Position numbers and translations under genes: made by a program | Shown here: positions 1 through 7,737 of the stretch, one piece after another | Layout of the letters: each line of letters begins with the position of its first letter | Position numbering within the stretch: position 1 is the stretch's first letter | NCBI GenBank assembly: GCA_038248955.1 | Contig: JBBRWW010000002.1 | Coordinates: 1 to 64,000 of the forward strand | Source of the DNA: Lysobacter_K sp038248955 | GTDB lineage: Bacteria; Pseudomonadota; Gammaproteobacteria; Xanthomonadales; Xanthomonadaceae | Direction: 5' to 3' | DNA: 64,000 nt | Notes under the pieces: model-generated | Told to the model about the DNA's origin: nothing | Database searches by the model: none | What the model saw: the letters and a program-made list of their open reading frames with translations, nothing else

Positions 1-2
1 AG

Positions 3-785
3 GTCTTTGGTGAAACCGGCGAGAAGGGCCCCAACGCGCGCGGCTTGACCCGCCATCACATCATTGCCGGCGTGAAAGCCAGCCTGGAGCGGCTGCAGCT
101 CGACTACATCGATCTGTACCAGGTTCATGGTTTCGACCCCTCGACGCCGATCGAGGAGACGGTGCGCGCTCTGGATAATCTTGTGCAGCACGGACACGTG
201 CGCTATGTCGGGGTGTCCAACTGGGCCGCGTGGCAGATCGTGAAGGCGGTCGGGATTGCCGATCGCTACGGGCTGGCGCGGTTTCGGTCGTTGCAGGCGC
301 ATTACACGATCGCTTCGCGCGACCTGGAGCGCGAGATCATACCGGCGCTGCGCAGTGAAGGGCTTGGCCTGATGGTGTGGAGCCCGCTGGCGGGCGGTCT
401 TCTCAGCGGCAAATATGATCGCGACGGCAATGCCGAACAGGGTAGCCGCCGCGCCTCGTTCGATTTTCCGCCGGTGAACAAGGATCGCGCGTTCGCCTGC
501 ATCGACGTGATGCGCGGTATCGCCGACAAGCGCAGGGTGTCGGTGGCGCAGATCGCCCTGGCGTGGCTGTTGCATCAGTCCGTGGTCAGCAGCGTCATCA
601 TCGGCGTGAAGCGCATGGATCAGCTCGATGACAATATTTCTGCCACCGACGTCCGGCTGGACGATGAAGAACGCTCTGCATTGGACAACGTCAGCAAGTT
701 GGCAGACGAATATCCCGGCTGGATGCTCGAGCGCCAGGGAGCATTTCGCCGCGAGCAGCTGGAGCTGAGCGGCGAGCCGCGATGA
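3..785 (+). CDS. Aldo/keto reductase, 5' end outside window
   Basis: C-terminal part of an NADPH-dependent aldo/keto reductase, an enzyme family that reduces aldehydes and ketones in the cytoplasm. The reading frame is already open at base 3, so the N-terminus with the catalytic Asp and Tyr lies outside the window; the TTG at 45 is internal. Visible family signatures are LYQVHGFDP (TIM-barrel strand with the catalytic His), YVGVSNW, LMVWSPLAGGLLSGKY, and the C-terminal NADPH-binding stretch around SVIIGVKRMDQLDDN. The substrate cannot be told. It lies 280 bases before an aldehyde dehydrogenase on the same strand in a lower-GC stretch, which suggests carbonyl metabolism. The gap between the two genes shows no recognisable feature. 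Confidence 0.88.
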   Translation, partial: VFGETGEKGPNARGLTRHHIIAGVKASLERLQLDYIDLYQVHGFDPSTPIEETVRALDNLVQHGHVRYVGVSNWAAWQIVKAVGIADRYGLARFRSLQAHYTIASRDLEREIIPALRSEGLGLMVWSPLAGGLLSGKYDRDGNAEQGSRRASFDFPPVNKDRAFACIDVMRGIADKRRVSVAQIALAWLLHQSVVSSVIIGVKRMDQLDDNISATDVRLDDEERSALDNVSKLADEYPGWMLERQGAFRREQLELSGEPR

Positions 786-1063
786 GGCGGAGTGAACAGC
801 GTCAGGCTTACCTGGCCGGAGCCGGAGGTGAACCTGGCCCTGTTTTGGTGCCGCGGTACCACCCGCGTTGATCTATTGATGCCTTGTTTCCGCGCTCGCC
901 GGTGCCGGTGAGCACTACGCCGACACGCAATGCAGACGACCGGTCTGCGGGTTGTGAAAAGTCAGCCCAGCCGTACCCCTGCACGCGCGCGAACGGTGCA
1001 CCCGTATCTGGCGGGCCTGTTGCCCAGGCCGCCAAACGCATGAGTCGAACAGGAAAACTGAAC

Positions 1064-2440
1064 ATGACAAAGATCACCACTATCAATCCCGCGACCGAAG
1101 CCGCGATTGCCACGTATGAGTTGATGAGCGCGGAGACCGCCTTCAAAAAAATCGAAGCCTGCCATGGCGCATTTCTGCAGTGGCGCGACAAGACCCATGA
1201 AGCTCGCGCGCCTTACCTTGTCGACATTGCCACGGCATTGCGTGAAAACGCTGACGAATTCGCCAGCCTCATGACCCAGGAGGTGGGCAAACTCCGCCGA
1301 GACGGAATGGCTGAAATCGAGCTTTGCGCGAAAATCTTCGAATACACGGCCAAGAACGGTCCGGCTGAGCTGGCTGACGAAGAGCGCACCTACGACGACG
1401 GCAGCAAGCGCGGCATCGTCGCCTATGCCCCGATCGGCGTCGTCTACAGCATCCAGCCGTGGAATTTTCCGCTCTATCAACCGGTCCGGGTGCTCGCCGC
1501 GAACTTGATGGCCGGAAACGCGGTTATCTTGAAACATGCCGCCAGCTGTACTGGCAGCGGCCTGATGCTGCGCGACGTATGCGTCAAAGCTGGACTGCCG
1601 AAGGGACTGTTCGACGTGCTGGTCATCGACCACGACACCTCGGACAAGATCATCGAACACAAACTGGTTCGCGCCGTGACGATGACCGGCAGTGATGTCG
1701 CAGGACGGCATATCGGTCAGCAGGCATCGAAGCATTTGAAGAAATCCGTTCTCGAACTCGGTTCGAACGACGCGTATCTCGTGCTCGAAGATGCCGATAT
1801 CGAGCTTGCCGTGAAAACGTGCGTCCAGGCGCGGATCTTCAACAACGGCGAAACGTGTATCTCGGCCAAGCGCTTTGTTGTGACGGCGGCGGTCTACGAC
1901 GCCTTCGTCAGCGCCTTCGTCGATCAGATGAAGGCGATCAAGATGGGCGATCCGATGGCGGAGGAGACGCAGCTTGGCCCGGTGTCCGGCAAAGAACAAT
2001 TCGACAAGCTATCGGAGCAAGTCGCGCAAAGCGTCGACGGCGGCGCCGACCTGCTGTGCGGGGGCAATCCACCAGAAGGTGTCGGGTACTTCTTCCCGGC
2101 CACGGTCCTCGCCAACTGTCAGCCCGGCACGCCGGCCTATGACGACGAACTGTTCGGGCCGGTCGCTTCGGTCATCAAGGCCAGGGATGATGCGGATGCG
2201 ATGCGGATCACCAACGACAGCCGCTACGGCCTCGGAGGCGGGATTTTCAGTAGGAACGAGGACAAGGCCCTGAAACTTGCCCGCGACCGTTTCGACACCG
2301 GCATGATCCGCATCAACTCCTTTGGCGTGGCAGATCCGAACATGCCCTTCGGTGGCGTGAAAGATTCCGGTTTCGGCCGTGAACACGGTGGATTTGGCAT
2401 GAAGGAATTTGTCAATGCCAAGGCCATCTATCTTCCCTGA
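1064..2440 (+). CDS. NAD(P)-dependent aldehyde dehydrogenase, succinate-semialdehyde dehydrogenase type
   Basis: 458-residue aldehyde dehydrogenase oxidising an aldehyde to a carboxylic acid with NAD(P)+. Seen: the cofactor region YSIQPWNFPLYQ, the general base Glu231 in LELGSND, and the catalytic Cys265 in FNNGETCISAKR. The E-T-C form and the overall length resemble the short SSADH (Sad/GabD2-like) subgroup, so succinate semialdehyde is a likely but unproven substrate. The frame extends upstream to 884, but I chose ATG 1064 because AGGA lies 9 bases before it and the family N-terminus (TINPATEA) begins right after. It stands in the lower-GC segment between an aldo/keto reductase and a redoxin, all on the same strand. 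No gabT or regulator is visible nearby. Confidence 0.9.
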   Translation: MTKITTINPATEAAIATYELMSAETAFKKIEACHGAFLQWRDKTHEARAPYLVDIATALRENADEFASLMTQEVGKLRRDGMAEIELCAKIFEYTAKNGPAELADEERTYDDGSKRGIVAYAPIGVVYSIQPWNFPLYQPVRVLAANLMAGNAVILKHAASCTGSGLMLRDVCVKAGLPKGLFDVLVIDHDTSDKIIEHKLVRAVTMTGSDVAGRHIGQQASKHLKKSVLELGSNDAYLVLEDADIELAVKTCVQARIFNNGETCISAKRFVVTAAVYDAFVSAFVDQMKAIKMGDPMAEETQLGPVSGKEQFDKLSEQVAQSVDGGADLLCGGNPPEGVGYFFPATVLANCQPGTPAYDDELFGPVASVIKARDDADAMRITNDSRYGLGGGIFSRNEDKALKLARDRFDTGMIRINSFGVADPNMPFGGVKDSGFGREHGGFGMKEFVNAKAIYLP

Positions 2441-2503
2441 GCGGGGCCAGCGAACGCAGTCAGGTTCGAATGCGCGTAAACACCAGCACCAGGAGCGTCC
2501 ATC

Positions 2504-3016
2504 ATGAGCAGGAAAATGTCCGCCGGAGCGCCGTTCCCCAACCTTTCCTGGAGCGCTGTGGGTGACGAGCGAGTCGCCCCCGCCACCGACACGGGCTGGC
2601 GATTGTTGGTCGTCTACCGCGGCGCGCACTGCCCCATTTGCAAGTCGTACCTGAAGACGCTCAACGGGATGCTGAACGATTTCGCCAAAGCTCAAGTGAC
2701 CGTCTACGCGCTCTCCGCCGATCCGCGCGAGCGCGCCGAGCAGGAGGCGTCAGAGGAAAAATGGAAATTCCCCGTCGGCTATGACTTCACGCCCGAACAG
2801 ATGCGCACGCTGGGCGTTTATGTCTCGAGCCCTCGCTCGCCGGAGGAGACCGATCGCCTATTTGCCGAGCCGGCGGTGTTCGCCATCAATCCGAGTGGGG
2901 AGACACAGGTGATCGACATCTCCAACGCGCCGTTTGCGAGACCGGATCTTAAAATGTTGCTGGACGGACTGACGTTCGTGATGAGCAAGGATTACCCCGT
3001 GCGCGGCAGCGCCTGA
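2504..3016 (+). CDS. Peroxiredoxin-like (AhpC/TSA) redoxin
   Basis: 170-residue thioredoxin-fold protein of the AhpC/TSA redoxin group, probably a cytoplasmic thiol peroxidase or thiol-disulfide enzyme (no signal peptide). Seen: YRGAHCPICKSYLKTLN, where the C-P-I-C pair sits at the end of the first beta strand, followed by a normal redoxin order of VYALSADP, FPVGYDF and the cis-Pro region FAEPAVFAINPSG. Classical 2-Cys peroxiredoxins have a Thr three residues before the peroxidatic Cys; here it is His, so peroxidase activity is uncertain. It starts 63 bases after the aldehyde dehydrogenase stop and may share its transcript. The C-terminal stretch keeps a recognisable family pattern (DISNAPFARPDL), so it seems intact. 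Confidence 0.85.
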   Translation: MSRKMSAGAPFPNLSWSAVGDERVAPATDTGWRLLVVYRGAHCPICKSYLKTLNGMLNDFAKAQVTVYALSADPRERAEQEASEEKWKFPVGYDFTPEQMRTLGVYVSSPRSPEETDRLFAEPAVFAINPSGETQVIDISNAPFARPDLKMLLDGLTFVMSKDYPVRGSA

Positions 3017-3089
3017 GCGAAAGGTCCGCGAAGCTGGCCACCATCTGTGCGCGTCTGCCGTGCCAGCAGGTCTGGGCAACAGCTTGGTC

Positions 3090-3690
3090 TCTAGAATCAA
3101 CCGCAATACGTTTTGTAGACGTGGCGCGTTCATCGGCCATCGCTTCATCTGGCGTATTTCAGGCCAGCGTGTTCGCGGCCGGCCGTTGCGCAACCGGGCG
3201 ATGTCGTCGGGGTGGGGGGTGGCCACTTCCGTAATGTCGCTGCCTCTGGGAGGCAATCCGCGCAGCAGTCCACTTGCGTTCTCGTTGCTGCCACGCTGCC
3301 AGCGTGCGTACCGATCGGCGAATCTGACGTCGAGTTTCCGGCGAGTAGCCAGCGCTTGGTGGCAGGCCATCGCGCTGCGGGGGTCGCGGTTGAAGCTCTC
3401 ACTCATGAGCGCAGGCAGCGGTTTCATCGGTCGGCGAGAGCCACCCAGCGCGTCGGGCGCCATGCAGCCGTCCATCCGGCACAGGACCACAAAGTCGGGT
3501 CTGGCGCTCGACCACGGTGCCCACCGCCGAGCGGTTCAAGCTGCCCTTGAAGCCGCCTTCCCAATGCCCAGGCAGCAGGCGCTGCTCGATCTCTTGCGGT
3601 CATGCACGATGCACAGCGCCTCCGGGATCGCCTGGCCCGTGGCCAGCGTGGTACGCCGCTGGCGTTATCTTCTTGGTGCTGACGCGATAT
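3090..3690 (-). pseudogene. Decayed IS30-family transposase
   Basis: Remnant of an IS30-family (DDE) transposase, readable only by moving between frames on the minus strand. Seen: EQRLLPGHWEGGFKGSLNRS, then SAVGTVVERQTRL (around 3500-3600), VVLCRMDGCMAPDAL (around 3470-3490) and FADRYARWQRGSNENASGLL, then DDIARLRNGRPR (3170-3340), ending near TPDEAMADE at about 3120. These match in order the catalytic core of IS30 transposases (usual forms GHWEGD, YARWQRGTNENTNGL, LNNRPR). At least two frameshifts separate the blocks and the first catalytic Asp region reads E-G-G. The N-terminal helix-turn-helix part is not recognisable upstream to 3830. No clear terminal inverted repeats or target duplications were found by eye. 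It sits between a redoxin and an SDR gene. Confidence 0.78.
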
Positions 3691-3833
3691 GAATCCATCC
3701 GATGGCGGGATACGGATTCGAAAGGTCGGCGCTTGCCGACCCTCCGCCAGGCGCCTGCACCTGCTGGGTGCCAACAGCTCGAGAAATGCCGCGATCTGTT
3801 TCCGCCCGCAGCACGTTCCGTTCACAGAACGCT

Positions 3834-4571
3834 CTACATCTCCTGCGTCGTAGGTCGAATGATCATCTCGTTGACGCTGACCGCGTCCGGTTGCTCGATG
3901 GCATAAGCGATGGCGCGGGCAATGGCGTCGGCGTCGATCGCTGACTTGTACATCTCGTGGGCCCTCTCGGCCGATTCCTTGTGGCTGATGTGGTCGGCGA
4001 GTTCGGTCGCCACCGCGCCCGGTGAAATGTTGGTGGAGCGGATTTCCCCATTGCCTTCCATCCGCATGCCTTCAGAAATGGCGCGCACCGCGAACTTTGT
4101 GGCGCAATAAACGACGCCGCCCGGCATGACCTTGTGCCCCGCGACCGAACACAGATTGATCACATGACCGCTGTGTTGCTTGCGCATGATTGGCAGCACC
4201 GCGGCGATGCCGTAAAGCACGCCTTTGATGTTCACATCGATCATCTGCTCCCATTCGTCCACGTTGAGCGCATCGAGTGGCGCGAGCGGCATGAGGCCGG
4301 CGTTGTTGATGAGGACATCGATACGCTGATAGGCAGCGACGGTAGCCTTGGCGAGCGCCTCGACCTGGCCGCGGTCGGTGACGTCGGTGACCTTGCATGC
4401 GGCGGTGCCGCCGTCGCTTTCGATCGCCTCGACCAATTTCCTGAGCTTGTCTTCGCGTCGCGCGGCCAGCATGAGTTTCGCGCCGCGTTCGGCCAGTCTT
4501 CGGGCGGTGGCTTCGCCCAGCCCGCTGCTGGCGCCGGTAATTACGACAACTTTATCGCGTATTCCAGACAT
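3834..4571 (-). CDS. SDR family NAD(P)-dependent oxidoreductase
   Basis: 245-residue classical short-chain dehydrogenase/reductase. Seen: the cofactor loop TGASSGLG (residues 12-19), NNAG (89-92), catalytic Ser142 and the Y-C-A-T-K motif with Tyr155 and Lys159, then SPGAVATEL. Arg38/Arg39 after the second strand (LAARRED) suggest NADP(H) preference, which is inference. Length and motif spacing are normal, so the enzyme should be active; the substrate is unknown. It is the only intact gene between the IS30 remnant and the metallophosphoesterase remnant and faces away from the preceding genes. It is probably imported cargo of this accessory stretch. Confidence 0.9.
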   Translation of the reverse strand: MSGIRDKVVVITGASSGLGEATARRLAERGAKLMLAARREDKLRKLVEAIESDGGTAACKVTDVTDRGQVEALAKATVAAYQRIDVLINNAGLMPLAPLDALNVDEWEQMIDVNIKGVLYGIAAVLPIMRKQHSGHVINLCSVAGHKVMPGGVVYCATKFAVRAISEGMRMEGNGEIRSTNISPGAVATELADHISHKESAERAHEMYKSAIDADAIARAIAYAIEQPDAVSVNEMIIRPTTQEM

Positions 4572-4749
4572 AACCTGCTCCTTGGGAGATGGTTAGTGAC
4601 AGCGATTGTCTAGTCAGCCCGCACCCGTGCGCGATAGCAGACGCACCTATAAATGCCTCCGCGCGTTAACGTGGCGTGCAAGGCTAAACCTTGTTTTTTC
4701 GCATGCCAAAAAAGATGAACCAAGCCGCGTCCCCAGCAAGCGCACCTTC

Positions 4750-5055
4750 CTACAAAGCGTTGTTGGTGATGCAGGAATGGCACGTGATCGATGGCGGCGC
4801 AGGCATTGCGGTGTCCTTGTGGACCTCATCGAGATTCCCGAAATGCCCTTCGTGGTTGCCGTGGACATGGAGCGCCGGGATAGTGGGGAACGGCCGGTCG
4901 GCCCAGGTGACCACCTGGGCTCCCGGGTCGTCGATGTTGCCGGCCAGGATGGCCGCATCCGGCCTCCCCATGTCAGGGCGCGCGTTTGCGCCGCGCTTCC
5001 AGGTGCAGGTGCAGGTCGGAGAGGGTCGGCGATCGTATGTCGGCCGGCGCTGTCA
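4750..5055 (-). pseudogene. Metallophosphoesterase fragment, frameshifted
   Basis: Remains of a calcineurin-like metallophosphoesterase on the minus strand. In one frame SDLHLHLEARRK (about 5000-5030) matches the N-terminal D-x-H metal motif; after a frameshift the next frame reads PDAAILAGNIDDPG, then FPTIPALHVHGNHEGHFGNL (4820-4960), the G-D-x-x-D-like and G-N-H-E motifs in the right order. The metal-binding G-D is changed to G-N. The frame then stops at 4750 without the C-terminal His motifs, so it is truncated as well as shifted. Downstream (4572-4750) there is only a possible out-of-frame continuation. It shows that the stretch between the SDR gene and the tRNA is decaying DNA. Confidence 0.7.
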
Positions 5056-5202
5056 TCGACGCAGGCGCTGCCACAGAGCGCCTGGGTCGAAATCGCAGTC
5101 TGACCGGCGCGATCACAGATCGGGCACAGGTCGGATGGCCGGCTGTCCACCGTTCGCCGATTGGGTGACCCTCAATCGAATGTGTGCATGCGGAAGTGGC
5201 AC

Positions 5203-5230
5203 AAAAAACCCCGCATCGATGGCGGGGTTT
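5203..5230 (-). terminator. Rho-independent terminator after tRNA-Met
   Basis: Nine-base-pair stem AAACCCCGC (5206-5214) with GCGGGGTTT (5222-5230), loop of 7 bases. Read on the minus strand it runs into a T tract (complement of the A run at 5203-5208). It lies 34 bases beyond the tRNA 3' end, in the right place to end the tRNA transcript. Confidence 0.82.
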
Positions 5231-5263
5231 CTAGTCACAACGTACTGATGTACAACGTAAAAG

Positions 5264-5340
5264 TGGTGGCTATGGGTGGACTCGAACCACCGACCTCGGC
5301 ATTATGAGTGCCACGCTCTAACCAGCTGAGCTACATAGCC
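5264..5340 (-). tRNA. tRNA-Met (anticodon CAT), CCA encoded
   Basis: 77-base cloverleaf on the minus strand. Acceptor arm GGCTATG (complement of 5334-5340) pairs with CATAGCC; the D arm contains AGCTGGTTAG; the anticodon loop is CTCATAA with anticodon CAT; the T arm has GGTTCGAGTCC; discriminator A and an encoded CCA end at 5264. The acceptor begins with a proper G-C pair and the anticodon stem lacks the three G-C pairs of initiators, so this is elongator Met (or, less likely, an Ile tRNA with a modified CAT anticodon). The 3' end faces the lower-GC accessory stretch (see findings). Confidence 0.95.
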
Positions 5341-5471
5341 ACGCGAAGAACCGCGAATTATTCATGCCGGGGCGCGTGACGTCAATGCGCCATTCTCGGG
5401 TTGTCGTCCGGACAGGCGCGTGGCAGAGTCGGAATCAGTGACGCAAGTCAACGAATCCAGGAGTCCGCATC

Positions 5472-6068
5472 GTGATCGATCCGGACGGCTACCGGCCCAA
5501 TGTAGGCATCGTGTTGATGCATCCCGACGGACGCCTGTTCTGGGCGCGGCGCGTGCATCGCGATGGGTGGCAGTTCCCGCAGGGCGGGATGAATACCGAT
5601 GAGACGCCGATCGAGGCGATGTATCGCGAACTGCGCGAGGAGACCGGGCTGCTGCCGGACCATGTCGAGGTCCTCGGGGCGACCCCCGGCTGGTTGCGTT
5701 ATCGGCTGCCATCGCGTGCGATCCGGCGCAATGACCGGATGGTGTGCATCGGGCAGAAGCAGGTGTGGTTCCTGCTGCGGCTGACCGGGCAGGAGTCCGA
5801 CCTGCGCCTGGACCTGACCGACAAGCCCGAATTCGACCACTGGCGCTGGGTGGATTTCTGGTACCCGCTTGAGCACGTGGTCATTTTCAAGCGTGGCGTC
5901 TATGCCAGCGCCTTGGGCCATCTGGCGCCCGTCGCGCGCGGCATCGCCGGAGCCGACGCCGTGCCGGTGCCTGCGATCGATCCGCGCCTGGGTTTGGCCA
6001 ACCGGCAGCGGGTTCAGCGCAACGCGATGGGCCACCCGCCAGCCCTGAACGGCGGCAAGTCGGTCTAA
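5472..6068 (+). CDS. rppH: RNA pyrophosphohydrolase RppH
   Basis: 198-residue Nudix hydrolase that removes pyrophosphate from the 5' triphosphate end of mRNA and so opens it to RNase E decay. Seen: the N-terminal MIDPDGYRPNVGIVL typical of RppH, the WQFPQGG substrate motif, and the Nudix box at residues 38-60 (GGMNTDETPIEAMYRELREE followed by TGL), complete with the R-E-x-x-E-E metal ligands. FKRGVYASALGHLAP matches the family C-terminus, followed by a short poorly conserved tail. The start is the GTG at 5472, which lines up with the usual family start. It is separated from the tRNA by 131 bases and is probably transcribed alone. Confidence 0.95.
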   Translation: MIDPDGYRPNVGIVLMHPDGRLFWARRVHRDGWQFPQGGMNTDETPIEAMYRELREETGLLPDHVEVLGATPGWLRYRLPSRAIRRNDRMVCIGQKQVWFLLRLTGQESDLRLDLTDKPEFDHWRWVDFWYPLEHVVIFKRGVYASALGHLAPVARGIAGADAVPVPAIDPRLGLANRQRVQRNAMGHPPALNGGKSV

Positions 6069-6087
6069 TTGACAATCATTCGCATTA
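6069..6087. promoter_or_regulatory. Candidate Fur box in the bfd promoter
   Basis: TTGACAATCATTCGCATTA resembles the Fur 7-1-7 pattern (TGAnAAT-n-ATTnnCA) with matches at most conserved positions. It lies 52 bases before the GTG start chosen for the bacterioferritin-associated ferredoxin, a gene commonly repressed by Fur-Fe(II). It overlaps the upstream alternative GTG at 6088. Confidence 0.55.
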
Positions 6088-6138
6088 GTGGCCGAATGTG
6101 GCTGCGACCGACCGGGTTGCAAAGCCGAGCCGCCAGCC

Positions 6139-6342
6139 GTGTACATCTGCATCTGCAACGGGGTTACCGACCACGACATCCGCCAGGCCGCGGACGCGGG
6201 TTGCCGTAGTCTGCCCGAGCTGACGATGCGCACCGGCGCGGGATCCAACTGCGGCAGTTGCCTGGAGATGGCCGCGCAGGTGCTCGATCAGGCCCGCGGC
6301 GTGCTCGCATTGCCGCTACCGGTGCTGCGGCAGGCCGCCTGA
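6139..6342 (+). CDS. bfd: Bacterioferritin-associated ferredoxin Bfd
   Basis: 67-residue [2Fe-2S] protein that docks on bacterioferritin and passes electrons to its haem, releasing stored iron. Seen: four cysteines at 4, 6, 38 and 41 (Y-I-C-I-C-N-G and N-C-G-S-C), the same positions as in the E. coli protein. This fixes the start at GTG 6139 rather than the in-frame GTG 6088, which would add 17 residues with three extra Cys and overlap the Fur-box-like site. The BFD domain fold fills the protein, with a short A/L-rich tail. Bfr lies 131 bases downstream, so the iron-storage pair is together. Likely induced by iron starvation through Fur. Confidence 0.88.
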   Translation: MYICICNGVTDHDIRQAADAGCRSLPELTMRTGAGSNCGSCLEMAAQVLDQARGVLALPLPVLRQAA

Positions 6343-6473
6343 CCACGATCGGCGCCAGCGCGCGAGCAGTTCGGCGTTTGCCACCCCTGAGCAAATGCAC
6401 CCGATTCGCGTTCCGCCCGCGGTCCTGCCGAACCGACTAAAGTGCCGGCATGGCACGCACCGGGAGCACGGCA

Positions 6474-6944
6474 TTGAAAGGCGACGCGAAGGTCATCGAA
6501 TTCCTCAACAAGGCGCTCTACAACGAGCTGATCGCGATCAACCAGTACTTCCTGCACGCCAAGATGCTGAAGAACTGGGGCCTGAAGGAACTCGCCGAAC
6601 ACGAGTACCACGAGTCGATCGATGAGATGAAGCACGCCGACAAGCTGTCGGAGCGGATCCTGTTCCTCGACGGCCTGCCCAACTTCCAGTCGCTGGGCAA
6701 GCTGCGCATCGGCGAGAACCCGCGCGAGGTGCTGACCTGCGATCTGGCGCTGGAGCTGGAGGCGTTGCCCACGCTGCGCGACGGGATCGCGCACGCCGAA
6801 AGCGTCGGTGATTTCGTCAGCCGCAAGCTGTTCGCCGACATCCTCGAGTCCGAGGAAGAGCACATCGACTGGATCGAGACGCAACTGGCGCTGATTGACC
6901 GCGTCGGCGAGCAGAACTACCTGCTGACCAAGATCGAAAGCTGA
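6474..6944 (+). CDS. bfr: Bacterioferritin Bfr
   Basis: 156-residue haem-containing ferritin that oxidises Fe(II) and stores Fe(III) in a 24-mer shell. With the TTG start at 6474 every ligand falls at the classical number: Glu18, Glu51, His54, Glu94, Glu127 and His130 (ferroxidase site) and Met52 (haem ligand). GGGAG stands 7 bases before this TTG. An in-frame ATG at 6450 would add eight residues (MARTGSTA) and has no good ribosome binding site, so I prefer TTG. The family N-terminus M-K-G-D is reproduced exactly. It follows bfd on the same strand, and a shared hairpin terminator lies 40 bases after the stop. Confidence 0.95.
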   Translation: MKGDAKVIEFLNKALYNELIAINQYFLHAKMLKNWGLKELAEHEYHESIDEMKHADKLSERILFLDGLPNFQSLGKLRIGENPREVLTCDLALELEALPTLRDGIAHAESVGDFVSRKLFADILESEEEHIDWIETQLALIDRVGEQNYLLTKIES

Positions 6945-6984
6945 CCGCCGCGCGCGGAACGCGGCAGGCGATCCACCGCTTCCC

Positions 6985-7010
6985 AACGCCACCGGCCATC
7001 CGGTGGCGTT
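6985..7010. terminator. Bidirectional hairpin between bfr and DUF4126 gene
   Basis: Perfect 11-bp stem AACGCCACCGG / CCGGTGGCGTT with a 4-base loop (CCAT), placed between two convergent genes. The T content beyond the stem is modest on the plus strand (GTCGTTT), so termination strength is uncertain. Confidence 0.7.
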
Positions 7011-7016
7011 GTCGTT

Positions 7017-7601
7017 TCAGGCCAACGGCAGGGAGCTTGCGCGCCGCCGGAACAGGGCGCGCCAGGCCCACCACAGCAGCATCGCCACGAGAATGCTGAC
7101 CAGCGCCGCGATCGACAAGGCCAGCCACGGGTGCGCGAACACCAGCGCCAGGCCGCCAATGACCGCGATGTCCTCGCTCGCCGACGCCGTCCAGTTGCTG
7201 ATTGGCTCGGGCGAAGTGTTGATCAACGCCCGCGAGCCGCTCTTGAGCAGGTGGCTGGTCAACGCCACCCCTGCGCCGGTGGCGAGCGCCCCGGCGCCCA
7301 GTTGGCCGTCGCCCGAGAGCGTCGCGGCCGCGAGGAAGGCGCCAACCGGCACCCGCAGCAGCGTATGCAGCAGGTCCCATCCCGAATCGACGCCGGGGAT
7401 CTTGTCGGCGAGGAACTCCGCCGCTGCCAGCACGCCCGACACGCCGATGACCCACGGCGACTGGGTCGCCTGCAATGCCTGCGGCAGGTCTAGCCAGCCG
7501 AACGCGCCGGCGATGCCGACGCCGAACACGGTCAGGTAGACACGGATGCCGGCCAACCAGGCCAGCACGACGCCAATGGCGAACAGGTGCGCTTCCGACA
7601 T
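7017..7601 (-). CDS. DUF4126 family membrane protein
   Basis: 194-residue predicted inner-membrane protein of unknown function. The frame is open further upstream, but the Met at 7601 begins the family-like MSEAHLFAIGVVLAWLAGIR. Seen: about five hydrophobic helices, a conserved polar stretch EFLADKIPGVDSGWD near residue 65, a Gly/Ala-rich middle and a basic C-terminal tail (WRALFRRRA) that should be cytoplasmic. This arrangement fits DUF4126, for which no role is established. It is convergent with bfr and divergent from the next gene. Nothing in the neighbourhood hints at a substrate. Confidence 0.8.
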   Translation of the reverse strand: MSEAHLFAIGVVLAWLAGIRVYLTVFGVGIAGAFGWLDLPQALQATQSPWVIGVSGVLAAAEFLADKIPGVDSGWDLLHTLLRVPVGAFLAAATLSGDGQLGAGALATGAGVALTSHLLKSGSRALINTSPEPISNWTASASEDIAVIGGLALVFAHPWLALSIAALVSILVAMLLWWAWRALFRRRASSLPLA

Positions 7602-7737
7602 CGGTCTGCCTCGTGGATGCTTGCGCCGAGTATAGGAATCCCCGCCGCGCACTGCAGCGCCGCGGTGGCCGCTCGGCCTGAGGCGGGCGGGGACCGTAGT
7701 AGTCTGGCCACCATCGCTACGCAGACCCGGACCCGGC

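Noticed and set aside
4606..5103. Plus-strand open frames over the metallophosphoesterase remnant
   Set aside because: No homologous motif on the plus strand; minus strand shows the remnant.
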